DNA from: Acanthamoeba sp. SK_2022b
Lineage: Eukaryota > Discosea > Longamoebia > Acanthamoebidae
Assembly (NCBI GenBank): GCA_027943245.1
Contig: JANDJZ010000036.1
Location: 153,849-217,848, forward strand
Direction of reading: 5' to 3'
Length of the DNA: 64,000 bases
The position numbers were made by a program, and so were the translations under genes. The first letter of the stretch is position 1. Each line of letters starts with the position of its first letter. This document shows positions 45,854 through 56,910 of the stretch, piece by piece. The notes beneath the pieces are model-generated. The model ran no database searches. It was not told where the DNA came from and saw nothing but the letters and a program-made list of their open reading frames with translations.

Positions 45854-47026
45854 TCAGTCAAGTTCGATAAAGCCAAGAGCGAGGGTCTGGCCGTTTCGCC
45901 ACTTGGTGTGGCCGCAGAGCTGCTCGTGGTTGTCGCGGTCGCCTCGTCGGCAGAACTTGCGCTTGCAGTCCCGGCAGCTGTAGTCCTTGGGCCCCGTGGC
46001 CGCGTGTTCGCCGCCCTCGGGTGTCGTGTCTGCCGAGGCCGACGTCCCCGGCGATCTGTGTGGCGTGGAGGGTTCGAGCAGGCTCGGCTTGAGCTTCCCC
46101 TTGGCCCGCAGTGATGGGGTCGGGATGCGGCTCTCCTGCAGCTTCTCCCCCTTCCTCCCCCGAGGGGCCGTCGGAGTCCACGATCCTATCGTTGTGGTCG
46201 CAGCCTCTACCTTCCTACGCTTGGCCTCGGCAATCTTGGAATCGTTGGGGAAGGGGCTACGCGAGAGCTGTTGCTGGGGGAACAGCTCCTTCCTCCTCTG
46301 CTCTCTCCGAGAGACGAGCGGTTGTGACTCCGAATCCTCCTCACTTCCCGCGGGTGGCTTTCGGTCCGCCGAGGAGTAGGGCGACACTGGCACCACGCCA
46401 GCAATCTGGTGGTCGACCTTCCTGCGCACCCCGGAGCGAGCACATACGCGCATCAGCCACGAGCGCGGGAGGAAGAGGAGCACGGGATGATGGTGGGCAA
46501 CCTTTTGACGGCAAGCCGCGTTGGTGGGCGGCTGGCCTCCCCTCGCACTTGCAGAGCCGCTCTACCGCTGGAGGTGGGCAGGCACCGATCCTCGTCATCA
46601 CGGGCGGAGTCCGAAAGAACCTCAAGCGGCCCTCCCTCACCCTCGAGCAGTTCACACGGTGGTGACGACCCACCCATCAGGTACTCGCCCTCGCCCTCCT
46701 TGCTTTTGCTTCGCTCTCGCACCAGCAACCGAGACAAAGCCTGTAACAACAGCTTGGTGGTGAGGTGCGCAGCTGTAAGCAAGATTGGGGGGGAGGGGCG
46801 TAACCTGGTTCTTCTGCCTTTCGTTGCGCCACATGGCAAGGACGGAATCCTTTTCGTGCGCTAGCAGGGCCACCTGTGCACGAAGTTGCTTGTTCTCCGT
46901 CAGGAGCAGTTCCAGCTCGAGCTGCCGCCAATCGTCTTCGTCGTGATTGGTCTCGAGTTTGGCCAGTTTGCTTGCATCTTTTCGTTCCCACTTCGCCAGA
47001 TTCTTTGTCAGCTCCTTCTCATCCAT
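45854..47026 (-). CDS. Coiled-coil protein with one C-terminal C2H2/C2HC zinc finger
   Basis: From the ATG at 47026 the protein begins MDEKELTKNLAKWERKDASK and forms a strong coiled coil to about residue 75 (LELELLLTENKQLRAQVALL). Two introns (near 46806-46742 and 46450) lead to a Ser/Arg/Pro-rich middle with AEAKRRKVEA and other basic patches. At the C-terminus lies a single zinc finger, CRDCKRKFCRRGDRDNHEQ then LCGH: C-x2-C-x12-H, then either a Cys or a His as the fourth ligand. The chain ends LALGFIELD. A DNA- or RNA-binding role is likely but the family is not recognised. It is divergent from the secreted-protein gene and convergent with the RGP1-like gene, only 132 bases away. Confidence 0.7.
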
Positions 47027-47343
47027 TGCTATCGGCTCATCATCGAAGCACGCAGGCTTAACGGCAGGAAAAAGTTTTGCTGGAAATAAAAAAATATTAG
47101 AAGAACTCGCACGAGTCACAACCACCGTTTCTTTTTCTTTCTTGCCCCCCCCCCCGAGACCTGTTCCGGTAGCCACACAACGATCGCTAGATCGCTAGCG
47201 ATACCGTGATCACGGTATCCTCTTCGACCATAGTATCAGGGCTGTGGTGCAACTGCTACGGTGAACCTCTAACTCCGTTAAAAACGGAGACTGGCGCCGT
47301 TATCTTCATTGCTACCACGACTACTGTACTATCTACCACCAAC
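47027..47343. promoter_or_regulatory. Divergent promoter with perfect palindromes
   Basis: A 317-base head-to-head gap between the zinc-finger gene and the secreted-protein gene. It contains ATCGCTAGCGAT (47191-47202), a perfect 18-base palindrome ATACCGTGATCACGGTAT (47201-47218), and the inverted repeat CTCCGTT/AACGGAG (47272-47291). These are candidate sites for dimeric regulators. Confidence 0.5.
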
Positions 47344-47871
47344 ATGAAGGCCTTCCTCGCCCTCTTCGCCCTCTTCTTCATCGTCAACGCCGCGCAGGCC
47401 ACCCTGTTCTTCTGCCAGGACAGCCAGTATGACCCCGTCCAGCCGGCCTTCTCCAACATTATCAAGTTCTACGCCGAGCGCGCCGTCTACCAGGACTTCA
47501 GGGACTATTTCGTGCAGATCACCAAGAACGTCGACCTCGGCAACACCACCGTCGAGGCCTCCGTCATCGAGCAGCTCAAGGCCAGGCTCACCCAGAAGGG
47601 TTACGACAACACCGTGCAGAGCTTCACCATCACCCGCTCCAACGGCGACATCACCATGGACACCATCCTCGGCGTCAACCCGGTCATCGACAACCACGGC
47701 GGCCGCTACTCGCTCGGCAAGCCCATGCTCTGCCGCGACTTCGAGACCCTCGTCTTCGACTACACCTACGTCACCCGCACCGGTCTGCAGTACCGTTTCT
47801 GGGCTCAGGCCGTCCAGACCTCCGTCCAGAAGCAGTTCTTCTCCTTCAGGTGGAACATCCCCGTCCAGTAA
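47344..47871 (+). CDS. Small secreted protein, intronless, strongly biased codons
   Basis: A 175-residue protein from ATG at 47344 to TAA. The first 19 residues (MKAFLALFALFFIVNAAQA) are a clear signal peptide with an AxA cleavage site. The mature part has two cysteines (in FFCQDSQ and MLCRDFE), an N-glycosylation sequon (GNTT), and alternating strands and helices (YAERAVYQDFRDYFVQI; QSFTITRSNGDITMDTI; LVFDYTYVTRTGLQYRFWAQ), perhaps an NTF2-like or cystatin-like small fold. No family is recognised with confidence. It is the only long gene here without introns, and nearly every codon ends in C or G, with AAG, CTC, ATC and GAC dominating. That is typical of a highly expressed gene. It could be a secreted coat, cyst or extracellular protein. 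Confidence 0.85.
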   Translation: MKAFLALFALFFIVNAAQATLFFCQDSQYDPVQPAFSNIIKFYAERAVYQDFRDYFVQITKNVDLGNTTVEASVIEQLKARLTQKGYDNTVQSFTITRSNGDITMDTILGVNPVIDNHGGRYSLGKPMLCRDFETLVFDYTYVTRTGLQYRFWAQAVQTSVQKQFFSFRWNIPVQ

Positions 47872-48088
47872 ACAAGCCACTCCGGATCAGCAGAGCTGAA
47901 TCTCTTCCTACGCCGCGTGGCAGTGCGCCCACCTTAGCCCTCTTATTCTAATACTCGATATTATGGTTTCATAAACTTCCCACGTCTCGGAAACGAACCG
48001 TTTTACAGTTCAGCACAAGCTGGGTAAAGGTGGCTATGATGAAGCGGGGGATAACCAGAGTAGAAGAAGAAGAAGAAGAGAAACAGTT
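47872..48088. other. Convergent 3' intergenic region
   Basis: A 217-base gap between the secreted-protein stop and the Erlin stop. It holds a GAAGAA-rich stretch (48062-48080) and nothing coding. Confidence 0.35.
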
Positions 48089-50158
48089 TTACTGCGCCGG
48101 AGGAATGACCTTTGCTGCTTCCGCCTTGGTTGGTGCTGCACGGGCTGGCGTTGGCGGTTGCTTCTGCTGATTCTGCGGCAGGAACATGTGGGAGTCGCCC
48201 GGCGACCAGTCGAGGAACATCTGCGGTATCTTTTCTCCAAAATAGATCTTCGCCAGAGACATGACCACAACAGCAGCAACAGATACATAATAAGCTTTCT
48301 GCAGCAGTGTTGTAACGCTGCTGCTGGGAGAGGAAACGCTGGCGCGAACCTTGGTGTTATTGGCCAGCGACTGGTAGAGCACCATGCGGAGGTACTCTGG
48401 GGTGAGCTTCAGCGCGTTGGCCTCCGCCTCCAGGCTGATGCGGTGGTGAGCAGCCTCAGCAATAGCTGGATTGGGGGGGGGGGAAAGAGAATTGAGAGCG
48501 ACCGACCGAGTTAGCGAGGGAACTAGCTTAACGCACATTCACTTTAGGTGCACCTTACCCTTTTGATTGGCGAGGTAGATCGCGTCGTCTATTGCCTGGC
48601 GCTTCTGTTCAGCTTGCTTCTCCTTGATGGTCATCTCGAGATTGATGAGCGACACGTTGGCCTCCTTCTGCGCCACGATCGTAGCGACTGAAGCCTCCCG
48701 CTGGGCGTTGATGATGGCGACTTCGGCCTCCTTCTCCTGCTCGCTCGGGGCCAGTTATTATGACAGTACAGTTGGTTAAACATATCCGACTCAGCAGGGG
48801 AAGGGGAAAAAGTGGTCCGTACGGCCTGAATGCGGGCCTGCTGCTTCAGAGTCTCCTCCTTCTTCAGGGCCACCATCTGCTGCTGCTGGGCCACCAGCAG
48901 GGACGTCTTTTGCTTCTCGACCTCCTCGTAATTCCTGCAGTCAACGACAAGCCCCGCTAGACGTTATGTGAAAGAAGCTCGTCATAAAGCTGAGAAGTCT
49001 GTGGCCGTACTTTCTGACCTCATCGGGGATACGGGGCTGATAAACGGGAAAATCGCAGGAGTGGGCGTGGTCAGCACGGTGGGGGTGAAGAGCCGTCCGA
49101 CAGCGTGGGTGTGGGGTGTGTGGGAAGCAACCTTTGTGACGCGAACGGCGATGATGGTGATTCCCACGTCGTGCTTTGAGCAGTCCGTCTGCAGCGATTC
49201 GGAAAGCGCCTCGTCCAGCGTGCTGAAGAGGTCGATGTACACCTGCCATACGTGTAACGTGATCGCCAGTCCATTCGTGCCGCATCCGATCGGTACAACC
49301 ATGGAGGAAATACGCATAAGGAGAAAGAGAGGGAGGGCTCACCTCTTGCAGGGTGTGGGAAGAGCAAAACTGGTTGATTTCGTGGTGGATGCGATCAAAG
49401 ATCCTACAGAATAATATTACATAAAATGATCAAGAGTGTATTATATATATATATATATTAGATTTCTATTTTTATTGATTTGTTCATTTAGCAAATAATT
49501 GAGAGGACGTGGAGGGGAGAACTGCGAGACGAACCAGGTGCGATCGTAGTTAACGCCGTACTTGCGGACCGTAGTAAGCACATGATCCTGCGCCAGCTGG
49601 TTGACCACCTCGATTTTGTCTGTGTCCACACGGCATGACCCTCCGTGTTAGCGGCCACTCTCCCACCAACCCTAACGCTCGTGGCCACGAGCAGGTATTG
49701 GTGCTGCCAGCAGGCGCGCGAGTGTACCAAAGTAGATCATGACGCCTCCAGAGGTTCCGCATGGGATGTCCGTCACAGTGTCCGTCTGCAGCGTCCTGCG
49801 CAAGGATGAGCGATAGAAAGGTATATAGAGGAGGAGCGCGTTTGCCGCTGGAAAACTTGGGGTATGACGCCGTACACTTGCATGTTGACGACCTGGGTGA
49901 CCAGGGGAAGCTAAGGGTAGGACAAGGGGGGGGGGAGGCACAGAGCGAGGTGTAAGGCATCCGGTCCCGTTTTCGCTAAGGTTGGAGTGGTGGGCATAGG
50001 GGCGGGAGGGGCCCAACCTTGACGCGCCAGCCGGGCTGGGAGACTGTGTTCTGAAGGGCACCGCCTGACCAGTAGAGTCCCACGTGGCCTTCTGGCACCT
50101 GGTGCAGGCCATTGAAGACGACCACGAGCGCCAGCAGCAGCATCGGCGCCAGCACCAT
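48089..50158 (-). CDS. ERLIN: Erlin (SPFH/prohibitin-domain ER membrane protein)
   Basis: The ATG at 50158 gives MVLAPMLLLALVVVFNGLHQ, a signal-anchor helix, then VPEGHVGLYWSGGALQNTVS, which matches the Erlin EGHxGVYYRGGAL start. The order is preserved throughout: DIPCGTSGGVMIYFG, DKIEVVNQLA, RIHHEINQFCSSHTLQE, VYIDLFSTLDEALSESLQTD, ITIIAVRVTK, a long coiled coil, LEAEANALKLTPEYLRMVLY and KIYFGEKIPQMFLD. Erlins assemble into large ER-membrane rings in cholesterol-rich domains and mediate ER-associated degradation of IP3 receptors in animals. The C-terminus extends with a Pro/Ala/Lys tail. About nine exons are seen. An ATG at 50184 is out of frame. Confidence 0.92.
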
Positions 50159-50555
50159 ACCAAAGTTTCCACACCTGAACCCATTGCCCACACTAACACA
50201 TATACACCGCGCCGCCCCTCCCTAAAGTTAAGTGTGAAATGGGCAGCCATAGGGGAAAGGGCGATAGGTACGGCCTGCCGCGTGCCGCCATCATTCGAAG
50301 GGGGGGGGGGTTGCGCAAAGGAGAAAGACCAAGACGCGACAACCTAGGTTGGCTAGGTCGCCCACCACGTCAGCACCGCAGATCAGCGTTCCCTGCCGCT
50401 TTTTCACCGATACCAAACTTAGCCACTCGAAAAAAAAAAAAAAAAAAACGGGCAACCAGGGTGGAGCACAACGAGTTTGTGTGCTATGCACCACACCTGT
50501 CTTCTCTCCTGTTGCATTCGTGCTGTGACTTCGTTCTTATTGTTTAGAATCAAGC
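50159..50555. other. Intergenic: Erlin promoter and MED23 3' flank
   Basis: A 397-base gap between minus-strand genes, with a G run (50301-50310) and an A run of about 18 (50430-50447; T on the transcribed strand of MED23). No gene is seen. Confidence 0.4.
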
Positions 50556-52777
50556 TCAAGAGCTGGTAGTGGCGGCAGGCTGAGGCTGGGTCTGAGTCTG
50601 ACGAATCAAGGTGGACTGCAGGACGGTCTGCAGCTGCGGTGGCATGGTGGTCACCAGCTGCACGCATGTTGATGAGAAGAACTCCCTCCGCCTGGTCACG
50701 CACTGTTGGTTCGGCGGTGAGTGAGCAACAGAAGAGAAAGGTCACCTGGCGTAAAGTCGGCAGCAGCACGTCCGTGGGTCCTTCATAGACGGCAACGGCA
50801 TGAATCCTAGAAGTGGCAACCGTCGTGTTAACCCGAACAACAATCCGACACATTCGAAGAAGAAGAAGAAGAAGAAGAACTCCCACATCTTGACGTACAA
50901 GAAGTCGGTGATGGTATCTATGTAGTTCATAGGGTCCAGCAAGTCGAGCGGTGCATCTTGGTCGAGCGTCCATGTCCTTCATTATGCATATCATCATTAC
51001 ATCGCGTCATCATCGTCACCAGTTGGAAGAAGTGAATGAGAGGGGAGGTAACTGGGCAAGCAGCGGCGGGCATAGAGGCTGAACGGGGACAGCGTACCCG
51101 GCGTTGCTCTGGTTTAATACGGCAGCTAGGCTCTTATAAAGCTCGATAACGATTTCCACATAGAGCTCAGGCTTCGAGTTGATACGATAAATAAAGGGAG
51201 CAATGAGCTTGCACGCCAAGTACACCTGCTGGGTCGAGATCGGCGCGAGGGCGCTGTGAAGATTGGAAGGAGGGAGGAGGAGAGGTGAGTCTGGCGAGCA
51301 GAAGGGCAGGGTTCAGTAGAGGGTCCGCGCACCGGATGAAGTTGGGGTAGACGCCAAAATTCTCTACGGTGCCGTAGAGGAAGAAATTGTGCAGGAGACA
51401 GAGCGCACGGTTGGGCAGGTTGTCCAGCATCGACGACACATTGGAAGTGTAGTCGGTGAAGCTGTAGCAGCTAAACGGCCCGGCTCCAGGGGGCAGCTGC
51501 GATAGCGTGAGTGGCGTGTTTTCGGCGAGGTTTTAGTAACCGGCCAATTAATTCAGGCGCATGCGAGCGGTGGACTGTGCCTCAGTTGTACCTCTTCATC
51601 CATTGGCGTGGGCGCAAGCAGAGGATGCTGTTTGAGTAGCAGCATGACGCGCTCGTAGATCGGCGTGTGGAAGTGACCCGGCAGGGATGTGAGCAGAAGC
51701 GCCACCGCTGATATCTGAGAAAAGGTCGGCGGATTGCCTGGTGGTGAATGGCAAGAAGAGAAGAGGAAAGGACAGGTCAGAGAGCGACCACCAGGAAAGT
51801 GACCTTCACCTCCTTCCCGTTGCATGTCACACTCGTACTGGGTGTGGTCGCCGTAGAAAACGTGACGGGAGGCACCGACGCGGCAGTACTCGCTAGTGGT
51901 ACTGGCGATGGGCCGGTGTCTATCGAGCCGCCCAACAGGTCGAACATGGCGGCGGTCGGGGAGGCTACTGCTGCGTCAACCTGCATCAGCGAGTCCAGCG
52001 CTGACGCTGGCCAATCAAACACGCGGATAAGCGTTGATATCAACACCTCTCTCTCTCTCTCTCTCTCTCAAAAATGGCTAAACGCCGCAGGGGGAGGTCG
52101 ATGCGTACGGGCACTACGGGAGATAATCTGCGATCCCAGCGCCATGTCCAGCAGTTTATTGGTTACGTCGGAGGCTGAAAACGGCAGCAACAAAAGCTGC
52201 ATGAAGGGGAGTGAGAAGGGAGAGAGAAAGAGAAAGAGAAAGAGTGAGATTATGTGGTGATATAGCACCGCAATAAGGGGCATGTCAGTGGTCTCGCCAA
52301 GCAGGGCAGGTACCTCCAAAAGAGTTGTGGTGACGGCTTCTTGGCAGACGTCACTGAATTCCTCAAAGATCTGCAGAGTCGCCTGAGGAATATAAAAACA
52401 GTTAATTAACCTTTCGTTAGAACAACAGATTTACAGGAAACCAGTGATGAGCGATTCCAGCTCCAACACCAGTCCCTCTTCCATGTCTTGAGCAGATGAA
52501 GAGAGGTAGTACCGTTGTGTGGAACTTGGGATTGGAGGGCAGCTCCGTGGTGAGGAAGTCCGCAACATGATCCACCTAGGTATCCATCAATATCGCATGC
52601 AGCCAGGTCAAGGGAGCACAGGTCGCGGACGTACCGTGGACTGGAAGTAGGCATCAGTTGAGACCAGCTCAGTATTCTTGGTCAGGCTGAACTCTTTGAA
52701 GGAAGCAGAGAACTTGGGCGAGGCTCCCTCTGTCGGTTCAGTGATCGGGCGGTTAACAGACACATAGAGCTACAAGA

Positions 52778-52813
<36 letters not shown>

Positions 52814-55135
52814 GCTTCGTACTGAGAATTGAGAGGAGATTGAGCTTCCACAAATTGGCGGAGATGTTCTCTGACTCATGATAATACTGCAGGAGATCAG
52901 AGGCGAACGTTATCGGGGCATCGTGATACTTCCACAGCTGTCCATAGCGAGTCACGATCCTGTGTTTGAAGGATTTTGAGGAAGGGACTATCACGTGTCA
53001 AGAAGGGCAGGGCCCAGGGAAAGAGCTGCGGAGAGGAGGAGAGTACCGTTCCAGGAGGTGGAGTTGGTCATTCTCTATCAATCGGCCAAGCAAAACATCC
53101 AAGACAGGCAGGGTCCGCAAGCAAACGTTGCCGTAGTAGGTAGGGAGTGCAGGGTTGCTGTGAGAGGCAGAGGAGAAAATCGACCAAGTCAGATGCGGAT
53201 CCTAAGGATGTGTTCTATGGTTGGCTATAGCAGTACCTCGGCATGGCAAGCTCAGGAAACTTGTCGTGGAACTGCCGGTGGTAAGCAAAGTACGCCTGCT
53301 CGCGCCAATGATCAGGCCTTTATTGATTGATGGGGAAGAGAGAGAGAGAGAGAGAGAGGAGAGCCACGTCAGTAAAGGAAGGTGAGACCAATGGAAGTTA
53401 CAAGAAAAGGCAAAAGGTACTTGACGCCCAATGAGCACCAGAACTCGACGCGGGTGTAGAACTCATGCGACTGGTTCAGGAGATAATCGATCATCGAGAA
53501 CGCGTTGATGTCGTCGTCTCTGCATTCCAAATTGGGGATGTGTATCAAAAAAACATTCTTCGAATAGGGGCAGAAGAAGCTCGGAGAGATGCTCTACTAA
53601 GTACGCACCTATCCATGAGCGCTTGCAATACGATCTCGAAACGGACGACGTTGTACTGCCACATCAACCTGGCCAAGAGCCCTCCCGTCTTGTTCCACAA
53701 AGAGGGATGTGAGACGCTGGAATTCATTGCCTAAGAATGAATAGCCTAAGCACTGGTGCAGCTGAGATTACCTGGGCAATGACGTCAGGAGAGGCCGGTT
53801 CGGGCAAGAACATCAGCTGTTGGGGTTGCATCGTATCCAAGACGAAGTCGACTAGGGCAAAGTGGCATCTACGTAAAGGGAGGGAAAAAGAAAAGAAAAA
53901 CAACAGCACGGCACAACATTGAGTATGAGTACAGCAACAGCCAAGGACAGGATTATGGCAGGATAATAAACGAAAGGAAAGTGGCGAAGCATACGCAGTG
54001 ACATCTTGCGGACTGAACTGCTGGAGCACCCGGAGAATATCTGGAGAGAGAGAGAGAGAGAGATATGTGTGAGTGACGCTGCTGCATCGCAAGGGACTGT
54101 GGCTGAGAGAGAGAGAGAGAGAGAGAGCTGGGAAGAGGTAATAAGCTCACTGAGGGCATGGGATGAGTCGCGCTCGCGGAGCAAGATCCATATCTGTACA
54201 CGAAACGAACCAGGGATGAGATAGAGCGAATCAGAAACGCCAATCAATTGAGCAGTGCATGGGCGCAACGCACCAGCGCCAGGAACAGCTTTCGCGGGTG
54301 GATGTTGGACGCGTAGTAGTCGTTAAGCCTCTGTACGCAGGCCTCCTGGACATGGAAAGCATAGATAGATAAGCTTCAACGTCAGCACGATGCGTTGTCT
54401 CTCAACGCAACGTAACGTACGGGAGCCTGCTCAAGGTAATTCATCGAATAGGGGTTGTCCTCGCCGAGAGCTCCACGCAAAAGCGCCTCCTGGGCCTGGA
54501 ACTCGTGGTAGACCTGGGAGCAAGAATGCGAGCGGATTAAAGATATATCCTCTCACGTCCAAGGCCATGAAAAAAGACGACGTACGATTTCCTTGTTGGT
54601 GTAGGCCTCTGGGTCTGGCTTCTGGTTCTGTTGGAAGAACGAACGCATGACTTCCGGGAAATACTTGAGCGTGGCATCGGACCAATTGTGCCGGCTGAGT
54701 TCAGAGAGAGTGAAGACGAGTCAACTCACGAAGAAGCTCGCCATGTGCAAACGTGCATGTGTACGAAGGGATATGTACGTGACAGCCAAGAGTCTGCTTA
54801 AGAGCTGAGGTAACTGGCGGAGGTGGGAGAAGCTGCTGACACCTCTGATGTTGAAACATATGAGCATGCGACTCAACTATGACGGCACTAACGCTCCGCG
54901 TGTTGTCGTATTTGCTTAAAAATGGTTTGGTCGAGAAGGCCCGTACCGGCATTTGATTTGTCTGGCAAGCCCAAGGATTAGCGCACGATTCAACGATTGC
55001 CCGAAATTGATTACGCTGGTGGCTTTGCTAAATTTGATCACCTCCTGTGAAGATTTGAGGGAGTTAACTAAGTTCATGGAGTGCGGGACAATGAACCCCT
55101 CAAACGATGCCCAAAACTCTCCCTCTTCCTCCTCT

Positions 55136-55197
<62 letters not shown>

Positions 55198-56853
55198 CCT
55201 CAAGGTTGAGACTCAGCTTGAAGAGCAGATTCTCAAGGGAGTAGAACAGCATGTGGTGTGTCGTGGTCATCACGACCTCATGGAGGTGAAGATACAAATG
55301 CCGAACACTCGAGTGGTACCTATCGCACATAACAGGGTAAGCGGATGGCTGCCGCGCGCTCACACGTGTCAAGGAGGTGTGGCACTAGCGGATGCGGGGG
55401 TAGCAGTCACCGGAAGAAGCGAAGAAGACGGAAATTTAGAAGCTCTATCAGCACATGCAGCACCGTTGGTTCCGAGCTCATCAAATTCTTCTGGAGGCGG
55501 AACCGGTTGCGACTGTGTGTGTGTGTTTGTGTGCGTGTGTGTGTGTGTGTGTGTGCGTGTGGCCGTGCGTGAGAGCAACGGCAACAAAAGTGTCATTGCA
55601 AGTTAGTAGAGGGCGCTTATATCCGTACGACACCGGTGGCGTACGAGTAGGGAGCAGCGTAGAGTAGACGAGCGTAGGTTCCAACAATGGCTGGGTTGTT
55701 GTACGGATCGGCTTGCGTCTGACGAGGTCGCAGGATATGAGCTTCTAACAAATCGAGCAGCTACACGGGGAATGCATTATATGTGGAAAGTAGGTCAGCA
55801 CTGAGGGTTAATATCCACTCCTCACCCACGAGTAGTGGTGGGTCTGGTGTGTACCCGTTGTCGTGTACGAGTGGACAACAAAAACAAATATATTGTGGGG
55901 ATCGGCTGCGAGCGGCCCCGGAAGGCCAGCTGCCCTGGTAGGTAGCACTAGTGCCCACCAAATGGGGTTAGAAAACTGAATTAAAATGAGAGTGAAGAAC
56001 CCGCTACCTGATGAATGGGTTCCAGTTGTTTGTTCATAGCATCAAAGAAGCCTCCGGATATGGGCGATGATGTGAAATTGGAGAGGAGGCAAACATGCCA
56101 CAGTTTGGTCCAGGGCAGGTTGTAGAAGTCAAGATTCTCTCCATTTTTCTCTGCATCATTCACGTCATGACGTGCACACTCATATTGGCAACAGGGGAAC
56201 GCACGCACGCACGCACCAACTTTCCACGTACCTGTTTCGTTCCACCATTGCCGGTAGGTCAGGACGGCCTTGGTGCCTCTCTCATACAGCGGCTGTAGCT
56301 GAGAGGGCAAGAAGCTTTTCAGATCGTTCCTTCCTCCGGCGTCTCTTGCATTGTACAGCCTAAATATCTGTTGACCTCGCACGGTTGTGGTCAGCCAATT
56401 TTACGCGTGTCGGCGAACCGTACATACCAGACAATGCAAGGCAGTATCTCGCAAGTCAAAGCCTGAAGTTTCGGTCTGTGGTGTGGTGGTGATTGTGGAA
56501 AAAAGAAAGAAGATAAGCAATAGGCAGATTATATCTGGAAGGTTTGCAAGTAAGGGATCCGGATAGTCGACCTGCTGGGGGTTGTGAAACTCAAACATGC
56601 GCAAGAACAAACGGCCATGATTGGAGGTAAGGTCATGAACGAAGAGCTTTTTCACGTTGTCCAGGGCTAAGCTGACAATTTGTCAGTGTGTTGCGTTCAG
56701 CCTGTCCAATGAGGTGGGCCAATACGTACGTAAGCACTGCGCGATGAGCCATATCACTATGTTATCCTTGATCCTGCCAGGTGTTGAGGGTCTTTGAGAC
56801 TTGGCCAAGCTGAGGATGAATTGGCCAAAGTCGATCAACCTGCCAGCATTGCG

Positions 56854-56910
<57 letters not shown>

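Noticed and set aside
47329..47880. 183-codon minus-strand frame opposite the secreted-protein gene
   Set aside because: It is caused by extreme third-position GC in the sense gene and lacks a motif.
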